From Prevotellaceae bacterium (GTDB taxonomy: Bacteria > Bacteroidota > Bacteroidia > Bacteroidales > Bacteroidaceae), in NCBI GenBank assembly GCA_028723455.1, contig JAQYEW010000065.1, positions 1 to 64,000 of the forward strand: a stretch of 64,000 bases of DNA, written 5' to 3'. This document shows, piece by piece, positions 52,811 to 61,072 of this stretch. The position numbers and the translations under genes are program-made. Every line of letters starts with the position of its first letter. Position 1 is the first letter of the stretch. The notes under the pieces are model-generated. The model was not told the origin of the DNA and ran no database searches. It saw only the letters and a program-made list of their open reading frames with translations.

Positions 52811-52969
52811 ATGGCAAAAAAAGTAGTAGCCACCCTGAAAACTGGTAAGAACGACGGTCGTTCATACACCAAGGTAATCAAGATGGTAAAAAGCCCCAAG
52901 ACCGGCGCTTATGTATTTGATGAGCAAATGGTTCCCAACGAGGCTGTTCAGGACTTCTTTAAGAAGTAA
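52811..52969 (+). CDS. DUF4295 small ribosome-associated-type protein
   Basis: This 52-residue ORF is below the track cut-off. It reads MAKKVVATLKTGKNDGRSY then TKVIKMVKSPKTGAYVFDEQ, ending VQDFFKK. It is the DUF4295 family, found next to rpmB/rpmG across Bacteroidetes. Small size, basic charge and the constant neighbours point to a ribosomal protein of this phylum, possibly the one reported as bL38, though I am not certain of that match. It is followed by the hairpin at 53013. Confidence 0.92.
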   Translation: MAKKVVATLKTGKNDGRSYTKVIKMVKSPKTGAYVFDEQMVPNEAVQDFFKK

Positions 52970-53012
52970 GAAGCAGAAACTGGAGTTATCTCTAAAGGAT
53001 AAAATCATAAAG

Positions 53013-53042
53013 AAACGTCGTTCCCTCTTGGGTTCGACGTTT
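53013..53042. terminator. Terminator after the L28/L33/DUF4295 operon
   Basis: The stem AAACGTCG/CGACGTTT has an inner CCC/GGG pairing and is followed by a T-run. Confidence 0.8.
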
Positions 53043-53079
53043 TTTGTCGTTCAAGCGTAAGGTTTTGGTTATTTTTCCA

Positions 53080-53087
53080 TATCTTTG
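53080..53087 (+). promoter_or_regulatory. -7 box TATCTTTG for ftsY run
   Basis: The box lies 40 nt before the ATG at 53128. Confidence 0.6.
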
Positions 53088-53127
53088 TACTTTAAGACAG
53101 AAGGGAATTATTTTTTAAATTTTGAAT

Positions 53128-54078
53128 ATGAGTTTCTTTAGCAAACTGTTTTCTAAGGATAAGGACAAACAAGAGACCCTGGACCAGGGGCTTCAGAAAA
53201 CCAAGGAGAGTTTCTTTGGAAAGTTGGCACGCGCTGTGTCTGGTAAGGACAAGGTGGACGATGATGTTTTGGATGATCTGGAGGAGGCACTTGTAACCAG
53301 CGATGTCGGTGTGGACACCACGCTGAACATTATCCGTCGTATTGAGGCACGTGTGGCACGTGATAAGTACGTTGGCACAAGCGAACTGAACACCATTCTT
53401 CGAGAGGAGATAGCAGCTTTGTTACAGGAGAATGAACTGACGACTGCCAAGATAGAGGAGAAGAAGCCCTACGTGATTATGGTGGTAGGCGTGAATGGCG
53501 TGGGTAAGACGACAACTATCGGGAAATTGGCGCATCGCTTCAAAAGCCAAGGCTTGAAAGTTGTCCTGGGAGCTGCTGATACATTCCGCGCCGCAGCCGT
53601 GGAACAGATTGTTATTTGGGGTGAGCGTGTGGGAGTGCCTGTAGTGAAGCAACAGATGGGTAGCGATCCCGCCAGCGTTGCCTTTGACACGCTGCAAAGC
53701 GCCATTGCGCAGGATGCAGATGTCGTTATCATTGATACGGCTGGTCGATTGCATAACAAGAAAGGCTTGATGGACGAACTGACAAAAATCAAGCGTGTAA
53801 TGCAGAAACAGGTGAGCGATGCTCCTCACGATATTATGCTCGTTCTGGACGCCAGTACGGGTCAGAATGCTTATGAGCAAGCCAAACAGTTTACAGAAGC
53901 TGTGGATATTACAAGCATGGCGGTAACCAAATTGGACGGTACAGCCAAGGGCGGTGTAGTCATTGGTATCAGCGAACAGTTCAAGATACCCGTGAGGTAC
54001 ATCGGTTTGGGCGAGGGTATGGATGATATGCAGGTATTCGATGCAAAGAATTTCGTAGATACGCTTTTCAAGAAGTAA
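53128..54078 (+). CDS. ftsY: Signal recognition particle receptor FtsY
   Basis: The 316-residue SRP-type GTPase docks SRP-ribosome complexes at the inner membrane. The NG domain is complete: VNGVGKTTTIGKLA, GAADTFRAAAVEQ, IDTAGRLHNKKGLM and TKLDGTAKGG. There is almost no acidic A domain, and the short N-terminus (MSFFSKLFSKDKDKQ) could act as a membrane-targeting helix. The track start at 53122 is a TTG two codons upstream; I use the ATG. It abuts rimO exactly (TAA then ATG). Confidence 0.96.
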   Translation: MSFFSKLFSKDKDKQETLDQGLQKTKESFFGKLARAVSGKDKVDDDVLDDLEEALVTSDVGVDTTLNIIRRIEARVARDKYVGTSELNTILREEIAALLQENELTTAKIEEKKPYVIMVVGVNGVGKTTTIGKLAHRFKSQGLKVVLGAADTFRAAAVEQIVIWGERVGVPVVKQQMGSDPASVAFDTLQSAIAQDADVVIIDTAGRLHNKKGLMDELTKIKRVMQKQVSDAPHDIMLVLDASTGQNAYEQAKQFTEAVDITSMAVTKLDGTAKGGVVIGISEQFKIPVRYIGLGEGMDDMQVFDAKNFVDTLFKK

Positions 54079-55380
54079 ATGATTAGGAACAAGATAGATA
54101 TTATTACTCTGGGATGCAGCAAAAACCTGGTGGACAGCGAACGCCTGATCACCCAATTAGAGGCTGCCGGGTACGAGGTAGAGCACGATAGCGAAATGCC
54201 AGATGGCGAGATTGCGGTCGTGAATACTTGTGGCTTTATTGCAGATGCTCAGGAGGAAAGTATCAATATGATTTTGGAGTTGGGACAGCGCAAGGCAGCT
54301 GGAGATCTTCAGAAGTTGTACGTGATGGGATGCTTGAGCGAGCGATTCTTCACGGATCTGAAGGACGAACTCCCTGAGGTGGACAAGTTCTATGGCAAGT
54401 TCAATTGGACGGATTTGCTTTCTGATTTGGGAAAGCAGTATCGTTTCGATCGTCAGTACGAGCGACGCATAACGACACCAGACCACTATGCCTATCTGAA
54501 AATTAGCGAGGGATGCGACCGCCATTGCAGCTATTGTGCCATTCCCATCATTACGGGGAAGCACAAAAGTCGCCCTATGGAGGAAATTCTGGATGAGGTG
54601 CGCTATCTGGTAAGCCGTGGTGTAAAGGAGTTTCAGGTGATTGCGCAAGAACTGACCTATTACGGTTTGGATCTGTATAAGGAGCGCCGTATTGCCCAGT
54701 TGGTGGAAGCTATCAGCGATATTCCTGGTGTAAGATGGATTCGTCTGCATTATGGCTATCCCCAAGGCTTCCCAACAGAACTGCTCAAAGTGATGCGTGA
54801 ACGCGATAATGTATGCAAATACCTGGATATCGCGCTACAACATATTGCTGATCCGGTCCTGAATGCGATGCACCGTAATATATCAAAACAGGAAACCTGT
54901 GATTTTGTAAATATGCTGCGTCGTGAAGTTCCGGGCATTCATATCCGTACCACCCTGATGGTTGGGCATCCTGGAGAGAGTGAAGAGGCTTTCCAAGAAT
55001 TGTTGGACTTTGTGAAATGGGCGCGTTTCGAGCGGATGGGTGCCTTTGCTTATAGTGCGGAGATGGGGACTTTCAGTGGCGACAACTATGCGGATGAGAT
55101 TCCGCAGGAAGTGAAGGATGCCCGCTTGAGCAAGGTCATGCGTCTGCAGCAACGAATCAGTGGTGAGGTACAGGGTGAAAAGGTAGGCAAAACCTTGCGT
55201 GTAATCATCGACCGCTTGGAAGGCGATTATTATATCGGACGCACAGAATTCGATAGTGCAGAAGTGGATCCCGAGACATTGATTGCTGCCAGCGAGGGTA
55301 CACTGCAGATAGGTGAGTTTTATGATTGTGAGATTTACGGTGCGGACGACTTCGACCTCTATGCACGCGTTAAAGCTTAG
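54079..55380 (+). CDS. rimO: Ribosomal protein S12 methylthiotransferase
   Basis: The 433-residue radical-SAM enzyme adds a methylthio group to Asp of S12. The N-terminal UPF0004 domain holds the second cluster cysteines (TLGCSKNLVDSE, NTCGFI, MGCLSERF). The radical-SAM CxxxCxxC is SEGCDRHCSYCAIP, and a TRAM-like end follows (about 370-433). The SCSKN-type start and AIP signature favour RimO over MiaB. It starts directly after ftsY and precedes two HU-type genes. Confidence 0.95.
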   Translation: MIRNKIDIITLGCSKNLVDSERLITQLEAAGYEVEHDSEMPDGEIAVVNTCGFIADAQEESINMILELGQRKAAGDLQKLYVMGCLSERFFTDLKDELPEVDKFYGKFNWTDLLSDLGKQYRFDRQYERRITTPDHYAYLKISEGCDRHCSYCAIPIITGKHKSRPMEEILDEVRYLVSRGVKEFQVIAQELTYYGLDLYKERRIAQLVEAISDIPGVRWIRLHYGYPQGFPTELLKVMRERDNVCKYLDIALQHIADPVLNAMHRNISKQETCDFVNMLRREVPGIHIRTTLMVGHPGESEEAFQELLDFVKWARFERMGAFAYSAEMGTFSGDNYADEIPQEVKDARLSKVMRLQQRISGEVQGEKVGKTLRVIIDRLEGDYYIGRTEFDSAEVDPETLIAASEGTLQIGEFYDCEIYGADDFDLYARVKA

Positions 55381-55394
55381 TAACCAGAATACAC

Positions 55395-55676
55395 ATGAAT
55401 AACAAAGATTTTATTTCCGGGATGGCTAACCGAATGGGCATCAGTACCAAAGAGGTGAGTGCACTTACCCAGCATTTCTGTCAGGAAGTGGGTGCTTTGT
55501 TGGAGAACGAGGACAGTATTAATATCCAGGGTTTCGGCACATTCGAAGTGAAGAAGAAACTGGAACGTGTGGTCATAAACCCTGCTACCAAGCAGCGTAT
55601 GCTGGTACCACCCAAATTGGTCATTAGTTTCAAGGCAAGTTCAACAATCAAGGAACAGCTGAAGGCTATTAAATAA
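55395..55676 (+). CDS. HU/IHF-family DNA-binding protein
   Basis: The 93-residue protein keeps the HU fold: DFISGMANRMGISTKEVSALTQHF in the helical half and INIQGFGTFEVKKKLERVVINPATKQRMLVPPKLVISFKAS, with NPATKQRM as the beta-arm. It is more divergent than the canonical HU at 43271 and lies 10 bp before the membrane HU/LysM gene. A dimer partner role for the neighbouring HU domain is possible. Confidence 0.92.
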   Translation: MNNKDFISGMANRMGISTKEVSALTQHFCQEVGALLENEDSINIQGFGTFEVKKKLERVVINPATKQRMLVPPKLVISFKASSTIKEQLKAIK

Positions 55677-55686
55677 GGCGAAGCGC

Positions 55687-56982
55687 ATGAACAATAAGAT
55701 CAATTTTCAGGACTTGGCGGCCAGCTTCGCCCAAAATCACGATGTAACGAAGAAAACAGCAGAAACCTTTCTGCGAAATCTTTTTGACATCGTACAGGAA
55801 TATACTGTGAGCGATGGTCAGGTGAAGATCAAAGGTTTTGGTACGTTCAAAATCGTTGAAGTGGATAGTCGCGAGAGTGTGAACGTGAATACAGGGGAAC
55901 GTGTACTGATAGAAGGTCATTCGAAAATGACGTTTACGCCAGAGGCAAGTTTGCGCGATCAGGTGAACAAGCCTTTTGCTGATTTCTCTACTGTAATTCT
56001 GAATCCAAATACACCGTTGGATGATATGGAAACCATTAACGAAGAGGAACAGGAAGAGACAACAGAGTCCGTAAGTGCGGAAAGTGCGTCGGAAGGGACC
56101 GTACACCCTTCTGCTGACTCTCAGGAAGAAGTTCTGGAGGATAATGAGCAGGATGATGAAACAGACATTGACGAAGACGCTACAGCAGAACAGGAGGAAG
56201 AGTATGATTTGAGTGAGACAACAACGTCATCATATGACCAAGCACCCGTAGCGGAACAACCTGATGAGGAACCGCTGAGGCGGGGTGGGCCTCGCCGGAA
56301 GATTTTAGAACCGAAACGCGAAGTAAATGAGGAGGATAAGTCTATGTCTGAACAAATGCCAGTCAATCATATCGCTCACCAAACGGTTGAGCAGATGAAT
56401 ATCGGTTCACAGTATGTGGCTAACCAAACCATCCAACAGATGGTTGCAAACGCAGTGAAGGAAGAAATGAAGCAACGAGGAGGACTTGTCTTGAGCAAAC
56501 GCATGCTTGCTGTCTTGACAGCGTTGATTCTTGTGCTTCTGGCTTGTATGTTCCTTGTCGGTTATCACATCGGTTTTCGCAGAATGACACCGCAGGTAAG
56601 TATTGAGACGAAGCAAGTACATACTCCTAAACAAGCGGCACCCCCACAAACTGTTGTCAAACAGGAGGAACAAAAACAGTCCGTAGGGGCGACGACAGAA
56701 AATACAGCCAGATCAGGGTCGCAGGCAAAATCGGTTGAATTGAAGCGACAGGCGGAGAATTACGAACAGTTGGCGGAGGGCGATTACCTGATAGTAGGAG
56801 AGAAAGAGCCGCATATCATGGCACGAGGCGACAACATGTACCGTATCGCAAAAAAAACGTACGGCAATTATCGTTTAGCGAATTATATCATACATTTTAA
56901 TAAGTTCCGCAACCCCGACGTGGTAAGCCCTGGTACCAAGGTGCGTTTGCCGGAATTAGTAAAGAAAGATGAACTAAGATAA
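55687..56982 (+). CDS. Membrane protein with N-terminal HU domain and C-terminal LysM domain
   Basis: The 431-residue protein has four parts. Residues 1-95 are an HU/IHF-like domain (VKIKGFGTFKIVEV, NTGERVLIEGHSKMTFTP in the arm region). About 115-225 is an acidic, disordered linker. Residues 273-297 (LAVLTALILVLLACMFLVGYHIGF) form one transmembrane helix. A periplasmic part ends in a LysM-like domain (about 376-424: HIMARGDNMYRIAKKTYGN, then PGTKVRLPE). No signal peptide is present, so the HU part stays cytoplasmic and the LysM part faces peptidoglycan. A tether between DNA and cell wall is inferred. Confidence 0.85.
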   Translation: MNNKINFQDLAASFAQNHDVTKKTAETFLRNLFDIVQEYTVSDGQVKIKGFGTFKIVEVDSRESVNVNTGERVLIEGHSKMTFTPEASLRDQVNKPFADFSTVILNPNTPLDDMETINEEEQEETTESVSAESASEGTVHPSADSQEEVLEDNEQDDETDIDEDATAEQEEEYDLSETTTSSYDQAPVAEQPDEEPLRRGGPRRKILEPKREVNEEDKSMSEQMPVNHIAHQTVEQMNIGSQYVANQTIQQMVANAVKEEMKQRGGLVLSKRMLAVLTALILVLLACMFLVGYHIGFRRMTPQVSIETKQVHTPKQAAPPQTVVKQEEQKQSVGATTENTARSGSQAKSVELKRQAENYEQLAEGDYLIVGEKEPHIMARGDNMYRIAKKTYGNYRLANYIIHFNKFRNPDVVSPGTKVRLPELVKKDELR

Positions 56983-56991
56983 AAAGTTATT

Positions 56992-57026
56992 AAAAAGCAA
57001 AGGCCCACTTCCGGCTTTTGCTTTTT
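56992..57026. terminator. Terminator after the HU/LysM gene
   Basis: AAAAAGCAAAGGCC pairs with GGCTTTTGCTTTTT (one G-U) and runs into a stretch of T. Confidence 0.8.
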
Positions 57027-57040
57027 TTAAATCTATATAG

Positions 57041-57071
57041 TTGCCTATGTATTTGAAAAGGCTTAATTTTG
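57041..57071 (+). promoter_or_regulatory. Promoter of the Bat operon
   Basis: TTG (57041-57043), 20 nt, TAATTTTG (57064-57071). It overlaps the upstream end of the track ORF and supports the start at 57111. Confidence 0.7.
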
Positions 57072-57110
57072 AATGTTAATTCAAACATACAGATACAAAG
57101 CAAAAGAATT

Positions 57111-58106
57111 ATGGCAGATATAGTAGATATCCGCGCCTTAAATGAGCGAATTGAGCAAAAAAGTGCTTTCATAACAAACCTGCAAACAGGCATGGCTCAG
57201 GTGATTGTGGGCCAGAAGCATTTGGTTGAATCTCTATTGATTGGTCTCTTGAGTGACGGTCATGTGCTCTTGGAAGGTGTACCCGGCCTGGCAAAGACAG
57301 CAGCTATCAAAACCTTGGCGATGCTGGTGGACGGCAAGTTCAGCCGAATTCAATTCACTCCCGACCTGTTGCCTGCGGACGTGATTGGCACTATGATATA
57401 CAGCCAGAAGGAGGAGAGGTTCCATGTAGAACAGGGTCCGGTCTTTGCCAATTTCGTTTTGGCTGATGAGATTAACCGTGCTCCCGCAAAGGTGCAAAGT
57501 GCACTGTTGGAGAGTATGCAGGAACATCAGGTTACCATTGGTAAGCAGACTTTTGCTTTGCCTTCGCCCTTCCTCGTTTTGGCAACGCAAAACCCCATAG
57601 AACAAGAGGGAACTTATCCTTTGCCCGAGGCACAGGTGGATCGTTTCATGATGAAGGTTGTCGTTGATTATCCCCAGTTGGAGGAGGAGAAGAAAATCAT
57701 TCGTTTGAATATCACCGGCGAGAGCCAAGAGGTACGTCCCGTGGTTAGCACAAAGGACATCGAGGAGGCGCGCGAAATCGTGCGTCAGGTGTATATTGAC
57801 GAAAAGATAGAGCAATACATCGTTGATATGGTTTTTGCCACACGTTATCCTGAAAAATATGGCTTGCAAGAAATCAAGAATTACATAGAGTTCGGTTGTT
57901 CGCCTCGCGCCAGCATCAACTTGGCTTTGGCAGCACGTGCTTATGCCTTTATCAAGCATCGTGGCTATGTAATTCCTGAGGATGTACGTGCCGTGGCCTT
58001 TGATGTTATGCGCCATAGAATCGGTTTGAGCTATGAGGCCGAAGCAGCGGACATTAGTGTAGAAGAGATTATCAGTAAGATTATCAATAAGGTAGAAGTG
58101 CCCTGA
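57111..58106 (+). CDS. MoxR-family AAA+ ATPase
   Basis: The 331-residue protein has Walker A in LLEGVPGLAKTAAIK, Walker B FVLADEINRAPAK and the MoxR-type LATQNPIEQEGTYPLPEAQ. MoxR ATPases act as chaperones with VWA-domain partners, several of which follow in this operon. The track start adds 14 residues from a stretch that overlaps the promoter; MADIVDIRALNERIEQK is taken as the true start. Its TGA overlaps the ATG of the DUF58 gene. Confidence 0.94.
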   Translation: MADIVDIRALNERIEQKSAFITNLQTGMAQVIVGQKHLVESLLIGLLSDGHVLLEGVPGLAKTAAIKTLAMLVDGKFSRIQFTPDLLPADVIGTMIYSQKEERFHVEQGPVFANFVLADEINRAPAKVQSALLESMQEHQVTIGKQTFALPSPFLVLATQNPIEQEGTYPLPEAQVDRFMMKVVVDYPQLEEEKKIIRLNITGESQEVRPVVSTKDIEEAREIVRQVYIDEKIEQYIVDMVFATRYPEKYGLQEIKNYIEFGCSPRASINLALAARAYAFIKHRGYVIPEDVRAVAFDVMRHRIGLSYEAEAADISVEEIISKIINKVEVP

Positions 58107-58978
58107 TGGATACGTCGGAACTACTGAAGAAAGTCCGGCAGATTGAGATTAAGACACGAGGTCTGTCGAATAATATCTTTGCGGGCGAGTATCACTCTGC
58201 CTTCAAAGGTCGTGGCATGGCCTTCAGCGAGGTGCGAGAGTATCGCTATGGTGATGATGTACGCGATATTGAATGGAATGTAAGTGCCCGATTCAACAAA
58301 CCTTACGTAAAGGTCTTTGAGGAAGAGCGTGAACTGACAGTAATGCTGCTGATCGATGTCAGTCAGAGTTTGGATTTTGGCACCACAGGCCAGCTGAAGC
58401 GTGATATGCTGACAGAAATTGCCGCCACGCTGGCTTTTAGTGCCATACAGAACAATGACAAGATCGGTGTCATCTTCTTTTCTGATAAGATGGAGAAGTT
58501 CATTCCTCCAAAGAAAGGACGCAAGCATATACTTTATATTATTCGTGAGTTGCTCGGCTTCAAACCGGAAAGTACACGCACAGATATTGCTGTACCCCTG
58601 CAATATTTGACGCAGGCTTTGAAGCGTCGTTGTACTGCCTTTGTACTGAGTGATTTCATCGACCGCAAGGACTACACTACATCTCTGACAATCGCCAACA
58701 GCAAGCACGATGTTGTTGCCATTCAGATTTATGACCGCCGCATAGAAGAACTGCCGGACGTAGGTCTGATGAAGGTCTTTGATCCAGAAACCATGCACGA
58801 GCAATACATCGATACCAGTAGCCGATACGTGCGCAAAGCACACGCAGCTTGGTGGCGGCAGCAGCAAGAAATCCTCCATCAGCGACTGACGAAATGTAAT
58901 GTTGATAGTGTAAGTGTTCGTACAGGTCAGGATTATGTAACATTCCTAAGAAATTTGTTTGCCAGACGTATTCGATGA
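58106..58978 (+). CDS. DUF58 protein (VWA-like), Bat operon
   Basis: The 290-residue soluble protein has the DUF58 core VREYRYGDDVRDIEWNVSARF (the REY...GD...R.IDW pattern) and a VWA-like metal site LLIDVSQSLDFGT (DxSxS). It is the usual companion of MoxR ATPases. It overlaps both neighbours: ATG with the moxR stop, and its end with the start at 58975 (ATGA). Translational coupling across the operon is likely. Confidence 0.92.
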   Translation: MDTSELLKKVRQIEIKTRGLSNNIFAGEYHSAFKGRGMAFSEVREYRYGDDVRDIEWNVSARFNKPYVKVFEEERELTVMLLIDVSQSLDFGTTGQLKRDMLTEIAATLAFSAIQNNDKIGVIFFSDKMEKFIPPKKGRKHILYIIRELLGFKPESTRTDIAVPLQYLTQALKRRCTAFVLSDFIDRKDYTTSLTIANSKHDVVAIQIYDRRIEELPDVGLMKVFDPETMHEQYIDTSSRYVRKAHAAWWRQQQEILHQRLTKCNVDSVSVRTGQDYVTFLRNLFARRIR

Positions 58979-60045
58979 AGCATCTATACCTATTTTTTAC
59001 TTTCATAATTACTTCCGTAGCCATTGAGGCCCAGGTGGTTGTAAATGCGAAGATTGACAGTCTTCAACTTTTTGTTGGCGAGCAGACGGGCATTACGGTG
59101 GACGTTACCGTTAACAGCAACCAACGTGTTGAAATGCCTGTACTTTCACCAGGCATGGCCTTGGTGCCGAACGTAGAGGTGATAAAGAGCTTGCCTGTGG
59201 ATACGAACCTGCTGAACGATGGCCAACGCATGCAGATTCTGAAAAAGTATATCATTACGGCCTGGGACTCTGCACTCTACTATCTGCCTCCCATGGAAGT
59301 AAAGGTGGATGGGAAATCCTATAAATCGAAGAACTTGGCTTTAAAGGTTTATACGGTGGATGTAGACACGCTGCATGTCGACCGTTATTTTGGCCCTAAG
59401 TCAGAGATGAATCCCAACTTTGCATGGGATGATTGGAAGTTCATTGTTTGGGGCAGTATGGCCGTAGTACTGTTGGTAGTCTTGGCTCTTTATGCGCTGA
59501 TTTCCTTGCTAACGGGAGCACCTATCATTCGTATTCGTCGCAAGCCTAAAGCACCTGCCCACGAGATTGCTTTGAAAGAGATTGAAAAAATCAAGCAAGA
59601 GCGCATTTGGCAAACAGATGATAGCAAGGCATATTATACCCAGCTGACTGATACCTTGCGTACTTATATTCAGGACCGTTATGGCTTTAGTGCCATGGAA
59701 ATGACATCGTCTGAAATTATTGAACGATTGACGGCGGAGAATGACGAGAAAGCCCTGAATGAACTGCGTGGCTTGTTCCAAACGGCTGATTTGGTCAAAT
59801 TTGCCAAGCACCGTACGCAGATGAACGAGAACGATGCCAATCTGATGACTGCACTTCAGTACGTTGAGCAAACGAAGAAGGAACCCACGCCCGAGGAAAC
59901 GAAGACGATAGAAGAGGTTACGCCAGAGCAGAAGCGTACGCAGCGTGAACGTGCATCTCTCCTTGTAGCCACCATCGCCTTTGTTGCTTTTGCGCTGTGT
60001 TTACTTGCTTACATAGTATGGCGCGTTTACGATTTAATGATGTGA
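58975..60045 (+). CDS. Bat-operon membrane protein with two transmembrane helices
   Basis: The 356-residue protein has a signal peptide (about 1-19). A periplasmic beta-domain resembling the N-terminal part of BatD follows (about 20-150; LQLFVGEQTGITVDVTV). A transmembrane helix lies at about 160-182, then a cytoplasmic helical region (190-310) and a second helix near the C-terminus (LLVATIAFVAFALCLLAYIVW). I do not know a settled name; the equivalent gene sits between the DUF58 gene and batA in Bacteroides. A complex with MoxR, BatA and BatB at the inner membrane is inferred. Confidence 0.8.
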   Translation: MKHLYLFFTFIITSVAIEAQVVVNAKIDSLQLFVGEQTGITVDVTVNSNQRVEMPVLSPGMALVPNVEVIKSLPVDTNLLNDGQRMQILKKYIITAWDSALYYLPPMEVKVDGKSYKSKNLALKVYTVDVDTLHVDRYFGPKSEMNPNFAWDDWKFIVWGSMAVVLLVVLALYALISLLTGAPIIRIRRKPKAPAHEIALKEIEKIKQERIWQTDDSKAYYTQLTDTLRTYIQDRYGFSAMEMTSSEIIERLTAENDEKALNELRGLFQTADLVKFAKHRTQMNENDANLMTALQYVEQTKKEPTPEETKTIEEVTPEQKRTQRERASLLVATIAFVAFALCLLAYIVWRVYDLMM

Positions 60046-60052
60046 TACCACA

Positions 60053-61051
60053 ATGACATTTGCTAACCCTACATACCTTTTCCTACTGTTTCTGCCGGTG
60101 CTGTATTTTATTTGGTACCTGCTTTTCCACGCGCACATGCACCCCAAGATGCGTGTGAGCAGTACGGATGCCTATCGCTTTTTGAGCCATACCTGGAAGC
60201 ATTATCTGTTGCATGTGCCCATGTTGCTGCGTTGTCTTTGTTTTTCTGCTGTCGTGATCGCATTGGCTCGTCCTCAAACCTCAAACAGCTGGAATCAAAC
60301 GGATGTGGAGGGTATTGACATTATGCTTTGCATGGATGTCAGCACAAGTATGCTGGCTGAGGATCTGACACCGAACCGCGTAAAGGCAGCGCGGGAAGTA
60401 GCTGTTGAATTTGTTTCTGGACGTCCCAACGACAATATCGGTCTTACGCTCTTTGCCGGTGAGGCATTCACGCAGTGTCCCATGACTACAGATCATGCCG
60501 TACTCATTAATATGCTTCAAAATTTACAGGTTGATATGACTGCCCGCGGCATGATAGAGGACGGTACCGCCATCGGTATGGGTTTGGCGAGTTCTGTGGC
60601 GCGTTTGAAGGACAGTAAGGCAAAGAGCAAAGTGATAATCCTGCTAACCGATGGTAGCAACAACCGAGGAGATATTTCACCCATTACGGCAGCTGAGATT
60701 GCCAAGAGTTTCGGTATTCGTGTTTATACCATCGGCGTAGGTACTAATGGTCTTGCCCGTTACCCCATGCCTGTAGCGGGAGGAGTACAATACGTGCAGC
60801 TGCCCGTTGAGATTGATTCAAAGACGTTGCAGAGTATTGCTGGCAAGACGGATGGAGAGTTTTATCGTGCTCAGAATACGCAAGCACTGTACAACGTTTA
60901 CAAAGAAATTGACCAGTTGGAGCGAACAAAGCTCACTACGAAAAAGTTCAGTAAGCGTCAGGAGGCTTTTATGCCCTTTACCTTGCTTGCGCTTATTGCA
61001 CTCGCTTTGGAGCTGTTGCTGCAAAACACGGTCTTGAAGCGAATTCCCTAA
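60053..61051 (+). CDS. batA: BatA, VWA-domain membrane protein
   Basis: The 332-residue protein has two N-terminal transmembrane segments (about 5-25 and 55-72). A von Willebrand A domain follows with an intact metal site: MDVSTSMLAEDLTPNR (DxSxS), the Thr near GMIEDGTAIG and LLTDGSNNRGD. A C-terminal hydrophobic segment (MPFTLLALIALALELLL) follows. In Bacteroides fragilis the Bat genes affect aerotolerance. It is 7 bp after the preceding gene. Confidence 0.92.
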   Translation: MTFANPTYLFLLFLPVLYFIWYLLFHAHMHPKMRVSSTDAYRFLSHTWKHYLLHVPMLLRCLCFSAVVIALARPQTSNSWNQTDVEGIDIMLCMDVSTSMLAEDLTPNRVKAAREVAVEFVSGRPNDNIGLTLFAGEAFTQCPMTTDHAVLINMLQNLQVDMTARGMIEDGTAIGMGLASSVARLKDSKAKSKVIILLTDGSNNRGDISPITAAEIAKSFGIRVYTIGVGTNGLARYPMPVAGGVQYVQLPVEIDSKTLQSIAGKTDGEFYRAQNTQALYNVYKEIDQLERTKLTTKKFSKRQEAFMPFTLLALIALALELLLQNTVLKRIP

Positions 61052-61072
61052 TACATCTAAATTACAAATAAC

